Origin: a virus
DNA: 22,699 nt
Virus record (IMG/VR): IMGVR_UViG_3300031539_000339
Coordinates: 1 to 22,699 of that record
Reading direction: 5' to 3' (one strand)
In this document: positions 14,701 to 22,699 of the stretch, piece after piece
Position numbering within the stretch: the stretch's first letter is position 1
Layout: each line of letters starts with the position of its first letter
Program-made: the position numbers and the translations under genes
The notes under the pieces: generated by a model
Told to the model about the DNA's origin: nothing
The model's input: only the letters and a program-made list of their open reading frames with translations
Database searches by the model: none

Positions 14701-17700
14701 AGGTCTGAATGTTTCTCTCTGTCGTTGGCTTGAGAACTATCTTGCCCTTAACCTTAATTGGCCTAGCAGTTCTTACTGCTTCAAGAATTTTATTGAGTCC
14801 CGTATATGCAACACTGGATAATTGCCGAGCCCCACCTTTCTCAAGGAATATCTTTCTATATTGTGATTGCGGCAAGGACTTGACTTTAACAGTAGCCATA
14901 ATAGTCTGCCGCAGTTTCTTTTCCACAGGGACTATCTGGCTACTAACCTCCCCCAACTCTTTACGCAAACCAACCTTTGTAATACCCTCTGGTAGATTCT
15001 TGGCTGGTTCTGTCAATAACTCTTTAATCTCTAGCCGTCTATTCTCTAGCCTCGCTGCTTCAGTGAGTCTTGGTGCTACTTCCCCAACAGGTTTAGCAAC
15101 CCCTAGTGCCTCAAACTCCTCACTTGAAGTAATCCAATCCTCTACCCCGGCAATAGTTTCGGGTGTATAAGTCCCAGTTTCACCAATAGCGACACTAACA
15201 GTTTCAGCCTCAACCTTAGCCGTTACGCCTTTTATTAATGCCTCTATTTCCCCTTCACTTGGATATGCAGGGATTTCGGGCTTAGGTGCCTCAGCTTCCC
15301 ACCATACATTTTCCCAAAGAGTGTTTTTATCTATATTATATTTCTTGGCAACTTGTGCTACCCCTGCCTTGGCTCGTGCTATTTGATTCTTTGTCAATCC
15401 AACGCCTGGTCTTCCAGCTATCCATTCCTCTCCAATTTTAGTAAGACGAGCCTCAGCTTCATCTATAGCCTTTTGTAGATTTGATACAGGAGAAACTTCA
15501 GCAGGTTTTGCCTCAACTGGCTCATACCAAGCCTTCTCTACCTGGTTATATCTCCATCCTTTAGCAAATAGAGCTTCTGGTTGCTCGGTTACTGCTTCTG
15601 TAACTTTAACTAAAGCCCCAGCCTTAAACGCTTGCTCTGCCGCTAGTTTAGTAGTAGGTTTAGCAACTTCAGGCTTGGCAAGTGGGGGGAGAGCCCCTTC
15701 AGGTATTGTTTCGCTTGGTCTAATTAACCTAGCTTGGTCTTTTAATATGGCACTTACTTGCCCCTTCTCATGCCCTGTTAAAACCTCAACCTTATAGGCT
15801 GGTATTGGATTCTGTTTTGTTCCTAAAGTTCCTTCCCCTATAACTCTTCCCTGAATTAAACCATCACTGACAATATCCCCTACTTCTATAGCCCTTGTTA
15901 CTGGCCCCCCAACTTCAGCAACAGGTTTAGCCACAGCAGGAGCAACCCTACCTGCTATAATACCTGTTATTCCCTTAACGAAATCAGCAGGCGTGTTCTT
16001 AGCAATCAGGGCGGTTAGAGATACAGAAGTTAATTCCTTGCCAGCCTGAGTAGCCAGTATGATATTACCCATAGTTTGGGTTGATGCCCTTATGCCGGCA
16101 TCCAGTAATAAAGCTTGTTCTTGAGTTGTGGCTTTTCCAGCCACTTTACCCGCCGCCCTAGCAACCTCACTGGCACCACGAGCCTTTATAATATTATCGG
16201 ACATTTGCGTTAACCAACGCCCATGATATTCAAGAACCTTCTGTAATAACTTTTCAACAGGAGTTTGAGCAGGTCGCCTAGCTACTCCTGATAAATAAAC
16301 AGCGTGTTTATTTACATACGAAGTAAGGGCTTTATTTGTTAAAGCGCTAACTCCCTTAATGGGTAGGCTTATAACCTTTCCTGCTGCCCACTCATATCCC
16401 GATACAGGAGCCAATGCCCCCCGAGCCACAGTTGCAGCAGCACCCTTTACGCCACCTTTAGCAGCAACAGGAGCCAATTGCCCCCTAAGAACAGTAGCGG
16501 AGGGAACAATCAAGGCAAATAATATCCATGCAGGAGCTTCATACTCTAAGCGCTTATACCATGGCAAAGCCATAAATTCAGCATGTTTTTCCCCGCCCGG
16601 TAGATATGCCTTAATTTTATCTTTCACCGGTGCATCATCCCAATGTGTTTGAACAAACTCAGCTAATCGGTCTTTATCCTTCTCATTCAGTTCCTCCCCT
16701 AGTCTTATCTTCCGCTCTATCACACCACCACCAATTTCTCTATCTAGTTCTTGCCATTGCCAGTTCATCATCGCTGGCAAAGTGATTGCAGGATAAAGCG
16801 CATAGTCAATTACCGTTGATATTGCCTTATTCAGTGCTTGCGTTATTTTAGGGTCACGATATTTAGCCGTAAGTTCAGCCCGCCATTCTTCCCTGGAGGG
16901 AATAGATATGGGTCTACCTGTAGGCTTAACTACACCCATTGGTGCAGGTCGTATTGGAGCTTCTTTATATCCAGGGGGGACTGTGGGCACCCGGGGTTTG
17001 AGAAGCTCATAGGCTGCCGTAAGATTCTCAAGGGCTTTCTTTATAGTAGCTTTCTCAGCTAGGCGTAATCCCCGAGTATCAACCCTCTGTATCGTTCTTG
17101 CTGTCTTCCAGAAATACTCACGATTCCCCTTTAGTAAATCTATGGCATATTGCGGATTCTCGGCTATGTATTTATAACTGCTTACCCATCCCCCTGCTGC
17201 TATGTAGGGTTCAAATAAATCATTTGTCGGAGCCACACAGGTAGGTGATTTCTCAACATGGGTTTGCCAATAATCTCTTAGCGATGCAACCTCGCCAGCT
17301 ATGTTCCCGGGTGTTCTTTTCTGTAAAATAGAATTCTTTAATTTCTCAAGTTCATAATCAAGCAAGCCCTTTGGTCTCAATATTGATTCCCACTTGTCCT
17401 GTGGTGTTTTTTCTAATGTCTGAATATAATCTCTTAATGGTTCATATTCACTAGAGATTCCCCCCAAATCATTACATCTTTGTTCTCTCTCCCTTTCAAT
17501 CTCATGCCTAATTTTATCAGGGAGACCATACCTAGTTTTATCCCATTCAATAGTTGGTTGGCTGGCCCAATGATCAATATAATCAGCCTCTTCTTCGCCA
17601 AATTTCTCTTTTAATTTCTCTAGTCTCTCTGATTTCTTAGTATCCAGTTGGATCCCCTCATAATCCCCTGGTTTTTCCCACCAATACTTCCCCCTAACTG

Positions 17701-17860
17701 CAATAGCTTCTCTAGCTTCCTGTGCTTGCCTCGCCAATCGCTCCTCGGGCCCCTCATAACCAGGTTCACCCGGCTCTAATATAGTAGGAGGTGCTTCATA
17801 TCTTTCCGCTGCCTCTAATGCCTCTTTACTTCCAGGTTCATAACCTTTCCATGTAGTCAT
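11792..17860 (-). CDS. Giant (2022 aa) virion-type protein, putative internal/ejection protein
   Basis: This is the largest gene in the window. I take the ATG at 17860, which overlaps the previous stop as TAATG, rather than a TTG at 17911 that would overlap it by 52 bases. The N-terminal 330 residues are charged and helical. A hydrophobic segment (AWILFALIVPSATVL, near residue 440) may insert in a membrane. An SH3/KOW-like stretch (GDIVSDGLIQGRVIGEG to DQARLIRP, about 660-713) is followed by Pro/Ala/Glu-rich linkers, then a long helical region (about 950-1680). A second hydrophobic segment (LLALVIGSAIASAML, near 1703) and a helical C-terminus ending GYKEWWK follow. I see no lytic transglycosylase, protease or polymerase motif. 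Size, location and amphipathic or membrane character fit podovirus ejection proteins or the large polyvalent-type proteins; this is inference. Confidence 0.65.
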   Translation of the reverse strand: MTTWKGYEPGSKEALEAAERYEAPPTILEPGEPGYEGPEERLARQAQEAREAIAVRGKYWWEKPGDYEGIQLDTKKSERLEKLKEKFGEEEADYIDHWASQPTIEWDKTRYGLPDKIRHEIEREREQRCNDLGGISSEYEPLRDYIQTLEKTPQDKWESILRPKGLLDYELEKLKNSILQKRTPGNIAGEVASLRDYWQTHVEKSPTCVAPTNDLFEPYIAAGGWVSSYKYIAENPQYAIDLLKGNREYFWKTARTIQRVDTRGLRLAEKATIKKALENLTAAYELLKPRVPTVPPGYKEAPIRPAPMGVVKPTGRPISIPSREEWRAELTAKYRDPKITQALNKAISTVIDYALYPAITLPAMMNWQWQELDREIGGGVIERKIRLGEELNEKDKDRLAEFVQTHWDDAPVKDKIKAYLPGGEKHAEFMALPWYKRLEYEAPAWILFALIVPSATVLRGQLAPVAAKGGVKGAAATVARGALAPVSGYEWAAGKVISLPIKGVSALTNKALTSYVNKHAVYLSGVARRPAQTPVEKLLQKVLEYHGRWLTQMSDNIIKARGASEVARAAGKVAGKATTQEQALLLDAGIRASTQTMGNIILATQAGKELTSVSLTALIAKNTPADFVKGITGIIAGRVAPAVAKPVAEVGGPVTRAIEVGDIVSDGLIQGRVIGEGTLGTKQNPIPAYKVEVLTGHEKGQVSAILKDQARLIRPSETIPEGALPPLAKPEVAKPTTKLAAEQAFKAGALVKVTEAVTEQPEALFAKGWRYNQVEKAWYEPVEAKPAEVSPVSNLQKAIDEAEARLTKIGEEWIAGRPGVGLTKNQIARAKAGVAQVAKKYNIDKNTLWENVWWEAEAPKPEIPAYPSEGEIEALIKGVTAKVEAETVSVAIGETGTYTPETIAGVEDWITSSEEFEALGVAKPVGEVAPRLTEAARLENRRLEIKELLTEPAKNLPEGITKVGLRKELGEVSSQIVPVEKKLRQTIMATVKVKSLPQSQYRKIFLEKGGARQLSSVAYTGLNKILEAVRTARPIKVKGKIVLKPTTERNIQTLKNILFTEKKITPGIYEGLKKDLKLPTDRFENANRFITESEAKKLIREMNYEAESGLAEWDARVSEVVSSRPELKSAIDDLSSRIVKENPATRLQRTINWRKFAIEISEVPNDVGLSGTMSILRALRRFQEQLGGRGATRIYDVAEMMVERRQLNDVVLARKVSEMKAEVPELSRVAQNKESIEKIQQWLDSEIAGAKVKKPTLTNEELRVAQLFRREYDQWKDAVRLERFKDAYYHYHGNAELIKNGTERTGDVAMPDAPLPDIKEAIKIYEGRGETALANYLKTKTWGVLKSGYSFTQVIHPQLKLGERWAVRATTTSLHQRKGLDFRKDERTPWERLIAYERQMVGMNLQPYFRKMDREFGHIVESGKLSNPSAAANKISTFLQETKGFPIESPVVRILLRVGGWSFGTLAKVPWMSVRNVHQNIAFHPDKSEVIKAIFTGGFYADPLTRNGRLDYTATLVHQFKAAMEEQLLMGYMGRTPLENLIRRTDYYHLSDKLNRYLSMAGSGAKAETALKQYLKDGDVQRFLRNSGANELSQTEQLRILEYLSLKNYDYGGVLEAVSGGEASIRDIGKRITTLNHFNYVRYLRSSIEMGETGRVLGSLIAFPRSVAEKYVDIFSRLKPARGLTGNDRKRAIHSLLALVIGSAIASAMLNATTGKKRDAYNPFLVLQWQIGGLAVGATENLTELYRQLSNLTFARDEGDKKYALEQLAILIPGLGDSFIPFYGPTMNLIESLTDSRYLDRLVMRKVRAMFDESYKPNEEFYEIERTMLEKIQHALFGAITPDPTDLEAALKKLQGIEANLGQIDNEELDKSRQRAAETGIPFEYVPEDFTYMVSNLGSDINSAISGLDPSEITMENGFNQLVLDYMEYQEMFETYKAVPTDKRYDYRAQNPETDANLFFWGYVTTLQSDTARQLVTQMINRYGIPDNAIKGYEKEAPPPPFPESGLSSTKPSGVGYKEWWK

Positions 17861-18879
17861 TAAAATGCTACCGTCCTTATTCGAGGTGCAAATGTGCCAG
17901 GGGCCTCCCAACGCTGCCTTGGAGATTGTGCCCAGAATTGCTCTTCAACTGCTGGTATCTGTTGTGGCAACCAAGCCTCGAAGCCAGTTTGTCTTTTCTC
18001 CGCTTCTGCCCTTGCTTCTTCTCGAGTAGGAAATCCCGTTAATGTGGGCAATCCAGCCTGATATTCTGTTTGCAATTTACCAAACATTCCCTCTATGAAA
18101 GATTGTAATGGCTGGCTCTTGGTTCCCTGAGTACCAAACCAATTAGAAAAGCTTTCCCCGTATTCGGGTGTCTCATGGTATGCCTCTTGTGCAGCGTATT
18201 GAGACCGGGCATAAGATTCCTCACGCCGTCTAGCTTGCTCTTCGGGCGAAAGTTGATATTGTTCCTCTGTTTTCCACTCACCTAATTGTTCTTGTGCTAT
18301 ATCCCACTTGCGGAAATAGTCTTCTATATCAACAGGCCGCCAATCATCAGGGTCGCCAAAGCGTGAACGATAATCCAGATATGTGTTATATTCCCGAACT
18401 TCCTCATCGGAATAATAAGGTTCAGGAACGTCAGGCCAGGGTGTAGGCTCCTCCTCCATCCAACTAGGTGCCCATTCATCTCTGTGCTCCAGATAATCGT
18501 AAATGTCAAAGGGCGTAGTAAGCTCTGCATCTGGGTGAGCTTTTATATAATCTAAGTAATTATGGTATTCCCCGATTTGCTCTTGGGTTGGTGCAGATGG
18601 CTCTTGGGCTTGTTCCTCAGCCCATCTATCCTTGTTGTTATAATAATCTTCCAGGTTCTCAGGGATAGGGAAACCCCCATCGGGATGCTCCTCAATGTAA
18701 GCCATATAAGCATTATATTCATCCTGAAGTTTATATAGGTCCCAGAACTTATTTATTTCCTCATCTGATAGCTTGCCAAATATTTGAGTCCTATTTTTCC
18801 CACGAGCAGATGGGTCAATTTCACTGTAATACCAAACAAAAAACTCATGATTACCTCTTTTTTCTTTTGTCGTAGCCAT
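17860..18879 (-). CDS. Acidic triple-repeat protein, unknown function
   Basis: This 339-residue, strongly acidic protein is rich in Tyr and Trp. Three imperfect repeats of about 33 residues are visible. The first begins YNAYMAYIEEHPDGGFP (near residue 53), the second YHNYLDYIKAHPDAEL (near 105), and the third YNTYLDYRSRFGDPDD (near 163). Each ends in a block like LEDYYNNKDRWA, IYDYLEHRDEWA or IEDYFRKWDIA, with Pro/Glu-rich spacers between. The C-terminal third is helical and Gln/Glu-rich. It starts 3 bases after the previous stop, which supplies GGTGG as ribosome site, and its TAA overlaps the next ATG as TAATG. Position between portal and the giant protein suggests a virion or ejection component, but no known family was recognised. 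Confidence 0.6.
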   Translation of the reverse strand: MATTKEKRGNHEFFVWYYSEIDPSARGKNRTQIFGKLSDEEINKFWDLYKLQDEYNAYMAYIEEHPDGGFPIPENLEDYYNNKDRWAEEQAQEPSAPTQEQIGEYHNYLDYIKAHPDAELTTPFDIYDYLEHRDEWAPSWMEEEPTPWPDVPEPYYSDEEVREYNTYLDYRSRFGDPDDWRPVDIEDYFRKWDIAQEQLGEWKTEEQYQLSPEEQARRREESYARSQYAAQEAYHETPEYGESFSNWFGTQGTKSQPLQSFIEGMFGKLQTEYQAGLPTLTGFPTREEARAEAEKRQTGFEAWLPQQIPAVEEQFWAQSPRQRWEAPGTFAPRIRTVAF

Positions 18880-18882
18880 TTC

Positions 18883-19695
18883 TTACCACCATAAAGGTCC
18901 CTTTTTACGCCAGGCAAAAATGTTGTCAAAGGGTTTTCTAGGTCGACCGGGTGTTGGATATTCGGGTTTGGGTGTGGGAATATTGGGCTGTGGGGGTTGA
19001 GGAGGTAAGGGAGATGGTGGAAGTGGGGAAGGGGGTGTGGGTAGAGGTGTGCCGAGAGTTGCACTAAAAGGCTTAATCTCTGATAGTCCATTTCCTGCTG
19101 CTGGTTTCGGATTCCACTCTGGGCTACCTGGATAAACTGGGCCTCTAGGAAATGGTGGGGGTTCATAATCAGGATACATTTCTGTAATCCATTTCCTCCA
19201 CTCCTGGGAAGCTTGATACCAAGGTATAAAGCCTTTTGAGTATGGCGGTTCATTTCCACCAGGACCTACTATTTGAGATGTATCCCACCCCTTTTTCTCT
19301 GGATTCCACACATAGGTCATAGTACCGAAACCTGGCTTTTGATACCAAGGTGGTTGAGAGGTGGGTGTAGGCGTGGGCATCGGTGTGGGTGTGGGGGTTG
19401 GTGTAGGTGTGGGTTCCTGCTGCGTAACCCATTTCCTCCACTCTTCAGGGGCTTGGTCCCAAGAGATAAATCCTTTGCCCCCACCCTGAACGGATGGTTG
19501 CGATGTATCCCATCCCTTTTTCTCTGCATTCCACACAACAGACATACCCCCAAATACCTTAGTAGGGTCTCCATACCAATCATACCAAGGTGGTTGTGAA
19601 CTTGGTGTTGGATTCCATGCTTCGCTACTTGGATAAATTGGCCCTCTAGGAAATGTTGTTGGTTTTTGCCACTGCATAATATTTCTATTTATCAT
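18883..19695 (-). CDS. Pro/Trp-rich duplicated protein, putative virion component
   Basis: The function is not recognised. The 270-residue protein carries an internal duplication. FPRGPIYPSSEAWNP (residues about 15-29) recurs as FPRGPVYPGSPEWNP. VWNAEKKGWDTSQ followed by a KGFISWDQAPEEWRKW block recurs as VWNPEKKGWDTSQ followed by KGFIPWYQASQEWRKW. The copies are separated by a pure Pro-Thr spacer (about residues 95-112), and a second Pro-rich stretch precedes a basic, Trp-ending C-terminus. It looks like two small Trp-rich modules on extended linkers. The gene starts one base after the portal stop, with AGGAGG nine bases upstream, so it is co-translated with the portal and is plausibly structural or ejected. 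There is no signal peptide or membrane segment. Confidence 0.6.
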   Translation of the reverse strand: MINRNIMQWQKPTTFPRGPIYPSSEAWNPTPSSQPPWYDWYGDPTKVFGGMSVVWNAEKKGWDTSQPSVQGGGKGFISWDQAPEEWRKWVTQQEPTPTPTPTPTPMPTPTPTSQPPWYQKPGFGTMTYVWNPEKKGWDTSQIVGPGGNEPPYSKGFIPWYQASQEWRKWITEMYPDYEPPPFPRGPVYPGSPEWNPKPAAGNGLSEIKPFSATLGTPLPTPPSPLPPSPLPPQPPQPNIPTPKPEYPTPGRPRKPFDNIFAWRKKGPLWW

Positions 19696-19696
19696 A

Positions 19697-21361
19697 TTAT
19701 CTCACCTCCTGTTGGGGCATGGGTGCCTGTCCTGCCACAGGTGCCTGTTGTGGGGCAGTTGCCCCTTCTACTGCTACCCTTTTTTGTTGTAATATTTGCT
19801 GTAGTTCTTGGGCGACAATTGCTAATTCTCTCTCTTGCCCCGTCCGTGTATATATTTCGCCAGCCTTAAAGAGCTTTAGTTCTGGACTCATAGCCTCAAC
19901 TTCCTCTATAATCATTTTTTCAAGTTCAGCCTTAGTATCTTGAATCTTGAGAATGTCATTCATAGCTGTTTCCCTGGACATCAACTTATTCTGCATTGCC
20001 ATTTGAGCTAATTGATATGCTTCTAATTCTTCCCAGGCATTTTGAATTACAAAATCAGCTCCTATGTAAAAGTCATTATCTAAAAGTTCAGGAACCATAT
20101 CATAAGTAGCATATGAATCCCCCGATACCGTTTTTACAGCAATGGTTAATCCCTGCTCTACAACTTGCTTCTTTATCATGCGGCACATATCGGTATAAGT
20201 ATCAACCAATGCCTGTTTCCTGGGTCCAACTACTTTATCTATCTCTGCCTTTAACATTCTAAGAGCAGTACCCGATAACTGAAATGATAATTGCCCCATT
20301 TCAATATCGCTATAGGTTGCTCTTTGAATATCTCCTCGCCCTAGTCCAATAGCCGTTTCAAGACTATGGGGTATATCGGGAACAGGAAGCCTTGTTGCCG
20401 TAACACCAGGGGGTAAAACCATAGTAGCACCGGCATAATAGGGAATATCCCCTGGGGGTAATGTATATGGTGGTTGACCCGCCTCTCTCTGAAAAACAGT
20501 TGGCGATTTGGCTAATAAATGGGCGTGAGTGGCAAGTATTGTGCGTAACTCATCTACCTGCTTATAACTTAATCTATTAGGGGCAAAGACACTTTGTCCC
20601 CAACTTGTTATTTTAATCCCACTACTATCACATATCCTGGGACTCATTGATACGGGTACTATAATAATAGGAATCTCAGACAGCCCGTGCTTTATTGGGT
20701 CTTGTAAAGTATTGCCTGTTTTACCACCCCCTGAGATAGCTATAGTGGCATTGATTTCCCTATCCCAATAATCCAGAACCTCAATTCCCTTTTCATTTGA
20801 CGAACCACCCTCAAATTTATAATCGTCTTTTAAGCTCTGAGGACTTCGGAATGTTTTATAAGCCACCCATGCCAACCCATCTCTGCCTATTTCAAAAGTT
20901 AAATACCTGGGGTCAAGTCCCAGAAAGTCCCACATAATGTTCCCTTCTGCATCGGGATAAACCAAAACCCTGGCAGCGATGACCCCCCTGACAAGAGCAA
21001 ACCAAGCTAGGCTATTTAGTAGTTTTGCCTCCAAGATACGCCTTAACCTTATGTCTGCCTGCTCAAAACCAAAATGATAAAGCCGTTCTTCCTTATTCGC
21101 TACCTCTTTGGCATTGGGGGCAGGATGATTCTCAGGTGGCAAAACTGTAAGTTGCAATTTAGAGCCAATCAGGTATGCCTGAACTCTATCAGACAATGAT
21201 CTTGGGTCATTACTGGTAATATTTATCGCCATAGGGTGAGTATCAAAATCCCGCTTCTTTACATTCCACAGGTCATAATCCTCATCCATCTGTTTATAAA
21301 GGTCATCAAATTCTTGCTCTTTCTTATTTACTTTCTCTATAATTTCACTAATTTCTATCAT
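19697..21361 (-). CDS. Portal protein
   Basis: This probably forms the dodecameric ring at the packaging vertex, on which TerL docks and to which the tail attaches. I choose the ATG at 21361 (554 aa). It overlaps the terminase stop as ATGA and has GGAGG five bases upstream; an in-frame TTG at 21373 would put the ribosome site inside the gene. The N-terminus is a short coiled-coil-like stretch rich in E and K, followed by a mixed alpha/beta body (residues about 40-240) with many buried aromatics. A long helical segment then leads to a Gln/Pro/Ala-rich tail. The assignment rests on position directly after TerL, size, and overall resemblance to podovirus-type portals; I see no single diagnostic motif. 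Confidence 0.8.
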   Translation of the reverse strand: MIEISEIIEKVNKKEQEFDDLYKQMDEDYDLWNVKKRDFDTHPMAINITSNDPRSLSDRVQAYLIGSKLQLTVLPPENHPAPNAKEVANKEERLYHFGFEQADIRLRRILEAKLLNSLAWFALVRGVIAARVLVYPDAEGNIMWDFLGLDPRYLTFEIGRDGLAWVAYKTFRSPQSLKDDYKFEGGSSNEKGIEVLDYWDREINATIAISGGGKTGNTLQDPIKHGLSEIPIIIVPVSMSPRICDSSGIKITSWGQSVFAPNRLSYKQVDELRTILATHAHLLAKSPTVFQREAGQPPYTLPPGDIPYYAGATMVLPPGVTATRLPVPDIPHSLETAIGLGRGDIQRATYSDIEMGQLSFQLSGTALRMLKAEIDKVVGPRKQALVDTYTDMCRMIKKQVVEQGLTIAVKTVSGDSYATYDMVPELLDNDFYIGADFVIQNAWEELEAYQLAQMAMQNKLMSRETAMNDILKIQDTKAELEKMIIEEVEAMSPELKLFKAGEIYTRTGQERELAIVAQELQQILQQKRVAVEGATAPQQAPVAGQAPMPQQEVR

Positions 21362-22659
21362 GCACTCCTCCAAGTTTTCGGATAAGTAATTGATATAGAA
21401 CTTGCTACAGGAATTGCCTTCATCCCCTGAATTAAGACCATTAGGGCAGAAACATAATCATCGTGTGCTCCACCAGTAGCATGGTATTGCCCCTTCTCGT
21501 CCCTGATATAGCTCATAAGTTGTTCTATAATGTCTAAGTTATGAATAACCAAACTCCTATCCTTAATCGCAACCCTTAAATCCTCAACCATCATCGGCTT
21601 GGTTATGCCAATCGTAGGCCAGCCTAATTTGTCTTTATTTTTATAGATATTGCAACCCAATTCTTGAAGTTTTTGCAGTGTGGCTTTGCCTACTGGGGCA
21701 TTTTCAACAACTGTCATGGCCTTGTTGTATTCTTCGCTCTTCCTTGCCAAAATATCGGCAAATTCCGCTTCTGGCATCTTGCACTTACCAGAGCAAACCT
21801 CCTCAATCCCAGCAGGGCTGACAAGGGCATTCACAAAGGCAGAATCATCGTGTCCTAAACCCGTAGCAGCATCAGCACCAATTACATATCGCTTGGCAAT
21901 TTGCCTTTTGCCATAGGTATAAATAAACCCTAGCTCTCTATCTAGTGCTTCTCTATCTTTTGCCTCCTGATACATCTCGTTTAAGATTTTCATATCAAAA
22001 GGACAATGCCCACCTACCTCAATAAACTGTCCTTCAAGCTCTTGAAGTAAGAATTGCTCATCCTGATAGCTTTCTTTTAGCTTATCGGCATAGTCTTTTG
22101 GTAGGAAAATGTTGTCTTGCGTTTTTGCCGTTATTAAAAGATAATTAGCCCTTTCCTGTGCACCAAATTCATTATAAAGCCAATTAAAACCCCTGGGAGT
22201 AGTCGTAACCCAGCCCTGATTAGGTCCCTTGGGGTCTCTAAGCCTTGCTTGTAGTATCTTAAAGGCCAATGCAGGTGATTCAGCAGCTTCATCCATGTGA
22301 AACCATCCCAATGTTGGCCCTCTTAATAGATATGGGTCCTTTGTTGTCCGAAAAAAGATTTGCCCACCTGTTACAAGTGAGGCAACCATATCAGTTTTAT
22401 TAAAATTAGTTATAAGTGCCCTGGTAAATATCTCTTCATAGACCGGTATCGTAGCGCTTTCGAGCACACGATAACTGGGAGCAGTCACCATACCATCTAC
22501 TCCTGCGTATTTTGCACAAACTTCTAACCCTTTTAATCCCCCACCATGAGTTTTGCCAGCACCCGAACCAGCCACAAGTGCAGTATAAGCAACTTCAGAC
22601 TCAACTAGTCTCTTCTGTACTGGCAATAATTGGCGCTTTATCTCCAATTCTTGTGACAA
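21358..22659 (-). CDS. terL: Terminase large subunit (packaging ATPase/nuclease)
   Basis: This is the motor ATPase that drives DNA into the prohead through the portal and cuts concatemers. The 433-residue protein has a Walker A motif AGSGAGKT (residues 30-37), a Walker B ending HMDE (121-124) and a TTTPRG coupling motif (152-157). The C-terminal RNase H-like nuclease shows GADAATGLGHDDSAF near residue 260 and a final HDDYVSAL near residue 400, which supply metal-binding acidic residues. Length fits the family. The start is TTG with a GAGGGGG ribosome binding site about 5 bases upstream. The stop overlaps the portal start as ATGA, so the two are translationally coupled. Family identity is firm from motifs; the packaging mode (cos or headful) cannot be read. 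Confidence 0.95.
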   Translation of the reverse strand: MSQELEIKRQLLPVQKRLVESEVAYTALVAGSGAGKTHGGGLKGLEVCAKYAGVDGMVTAPSYRVLESATIPVYEEIFTRALITNFNKTDMVASLVTGGQIFFRTTKDPYLLRGPTLGWFHMDEAAESPALAFKILQARLRDPKGPNQGWVTTTPRGFNWLYNEFGAQERANYLLITAKTQDNIFLPKDYADKLKESYQDEQFLLQELEGQFIEVGGHCPFDMKILNEMYQEAKDREALDRELGFIYTYGKRQIAKRYVIGADAATGLGHDDSAFVNALVSPAGIEEVCSGKCKMPEAEFADILARKSEEYNKAMTVVENAPVGKATLQKLQELGCNIYKNKDKLGWPTIGITKPMMVEDLRVAIKDRSLVIHNLDIIEQLMSYIRDEKGQYHATGGAHDDYVSALMVLIQGMKAIPVASSISITYPKTWRSA

Positions 22660-22671
22660 TTTCCCCCTCTT

Positions 22672-22698
22672 TTAACTCCGGTATCTTCTTCTGTCCCC
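22672..22698 (-). CDS. 3' end of an upstream gene (possible small terminase), partial
   Basis: At the right edge one minus-strand frame stays open from the window end to a TAA at 22674-22672, reading GDRRRYRS before the stop. This sits 12 bases upstream of the terminase TTG start, as expected for the last codons of a preceding gene. In many phages that gene is the small terminase, but only eight codons are visible and the other two frames are also open here, so this is a weak call. Confidence 0.25.
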   Translation of the reverse strand, partial: GDRRRYRS

Positions 22699-22699
22699 G

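Noticed and set aside
14709-15170. 153-codon plus-strand frame inside the giant gene
   Set aside because: No start signal; fully within a long, well-supported minus-strand gene.
19370-19420. GT-rich short-period repeat as a possible CRISPR or regulatory repeat
   Set aside because: It is the coding DNA of the Pro-Thr linker (alternating CCN ACN codons); there are no spacers.
19250-19599. Several overlapping frames on both strands
   Set aside because: They arise from the Pro-Thr and Trp-rich repeat DNA of the 270-aa gene, whose low-complexity sequence leaves other frames open.

Overview
The window is the virion (packaging, head and tail) module of a tailed double-stranded DNA bacteriophage or prophage. 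Almost all coding is on the minus strand, in tightly packed genes with strong AGGAGG-type ribosome binding sites and repeated stop/start overlaps (TAATG, ATGA). TAA, TAG and TGA all serve as stops, so the standard bacterial code fits. No long tape-measure protein, tail sheath or tail chaperone frameshift pair is visible. Together with a scaffold, an adaptor-like protein and a very large virion-type protein, this points to a short-tailed (podovirus-like) particle. I cannot name the host. The Shine-Dalgarno signals only say it is a bacterium.

Reading in the direction of transcription (from high to low coordinates): terminase large subunit (22659-21358), portal (21361-19697), a Pro/Trp-rich duplicated protein (19695-18883), an acidic triple-repeat protein (18879-17860) and a 2022-residue giant protein, probably an internal or ejection protein (17860-11792). 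After an interruption come scaffold (10933-10226), major capsid protein (10209-9343), a GT-A glycosyltransferase (9298-8591), a probable head decoration protein (8539-7679), two FmdB-type zinc ribbons around a 48-residue protein (7669-7075), small beta-rich surface or tail proteins (7040-6244), a C1q-like fibre protein (6167-5289), a protein built of two nested tandem repeats (5267-4737), an adaptor-like protein (4737-3661), a propeller-like tail protein (3661-1706), a Vsr/DUF559-like nuclease-fold protein (1713-1372), a repeat-containing tail fibre (1370-342) and a small tail-end protein (333-121).

The interruption (about 10934-11791) is the most unusual part. It runs on the plus strand, against everything around it, and looks like a moron or cargo island. 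It has an extended -10 promoter and a well-folded tRNA gene with an encoded CCA and the odd anticodon ATC. Four bases after the CCA is a second promoter (TTGACA-17-TAACAT). Its predicted transcript begins with a stretch complementary to the tRNA anticodon arm (15 pairs, one wobble) and ends in a 17-bp terminator-like hairpin. A third promoter (TTGACA-16-TAAAGT) lies so close to an ATG that the message would be leaderless. It would drive two small two-helix membrane proteins (51 and 65 aa) that I read directly from the sequence.

Working together, TerL and portal package DNA into a scaffold-assembled HK97-fold capsid that is then decorated and perhaps glycosylated. The genes from 7040 down to 121 probably build the tail and host-binding apparatus. 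The plus-strand island may act on host translation or membrane, but that is inference.
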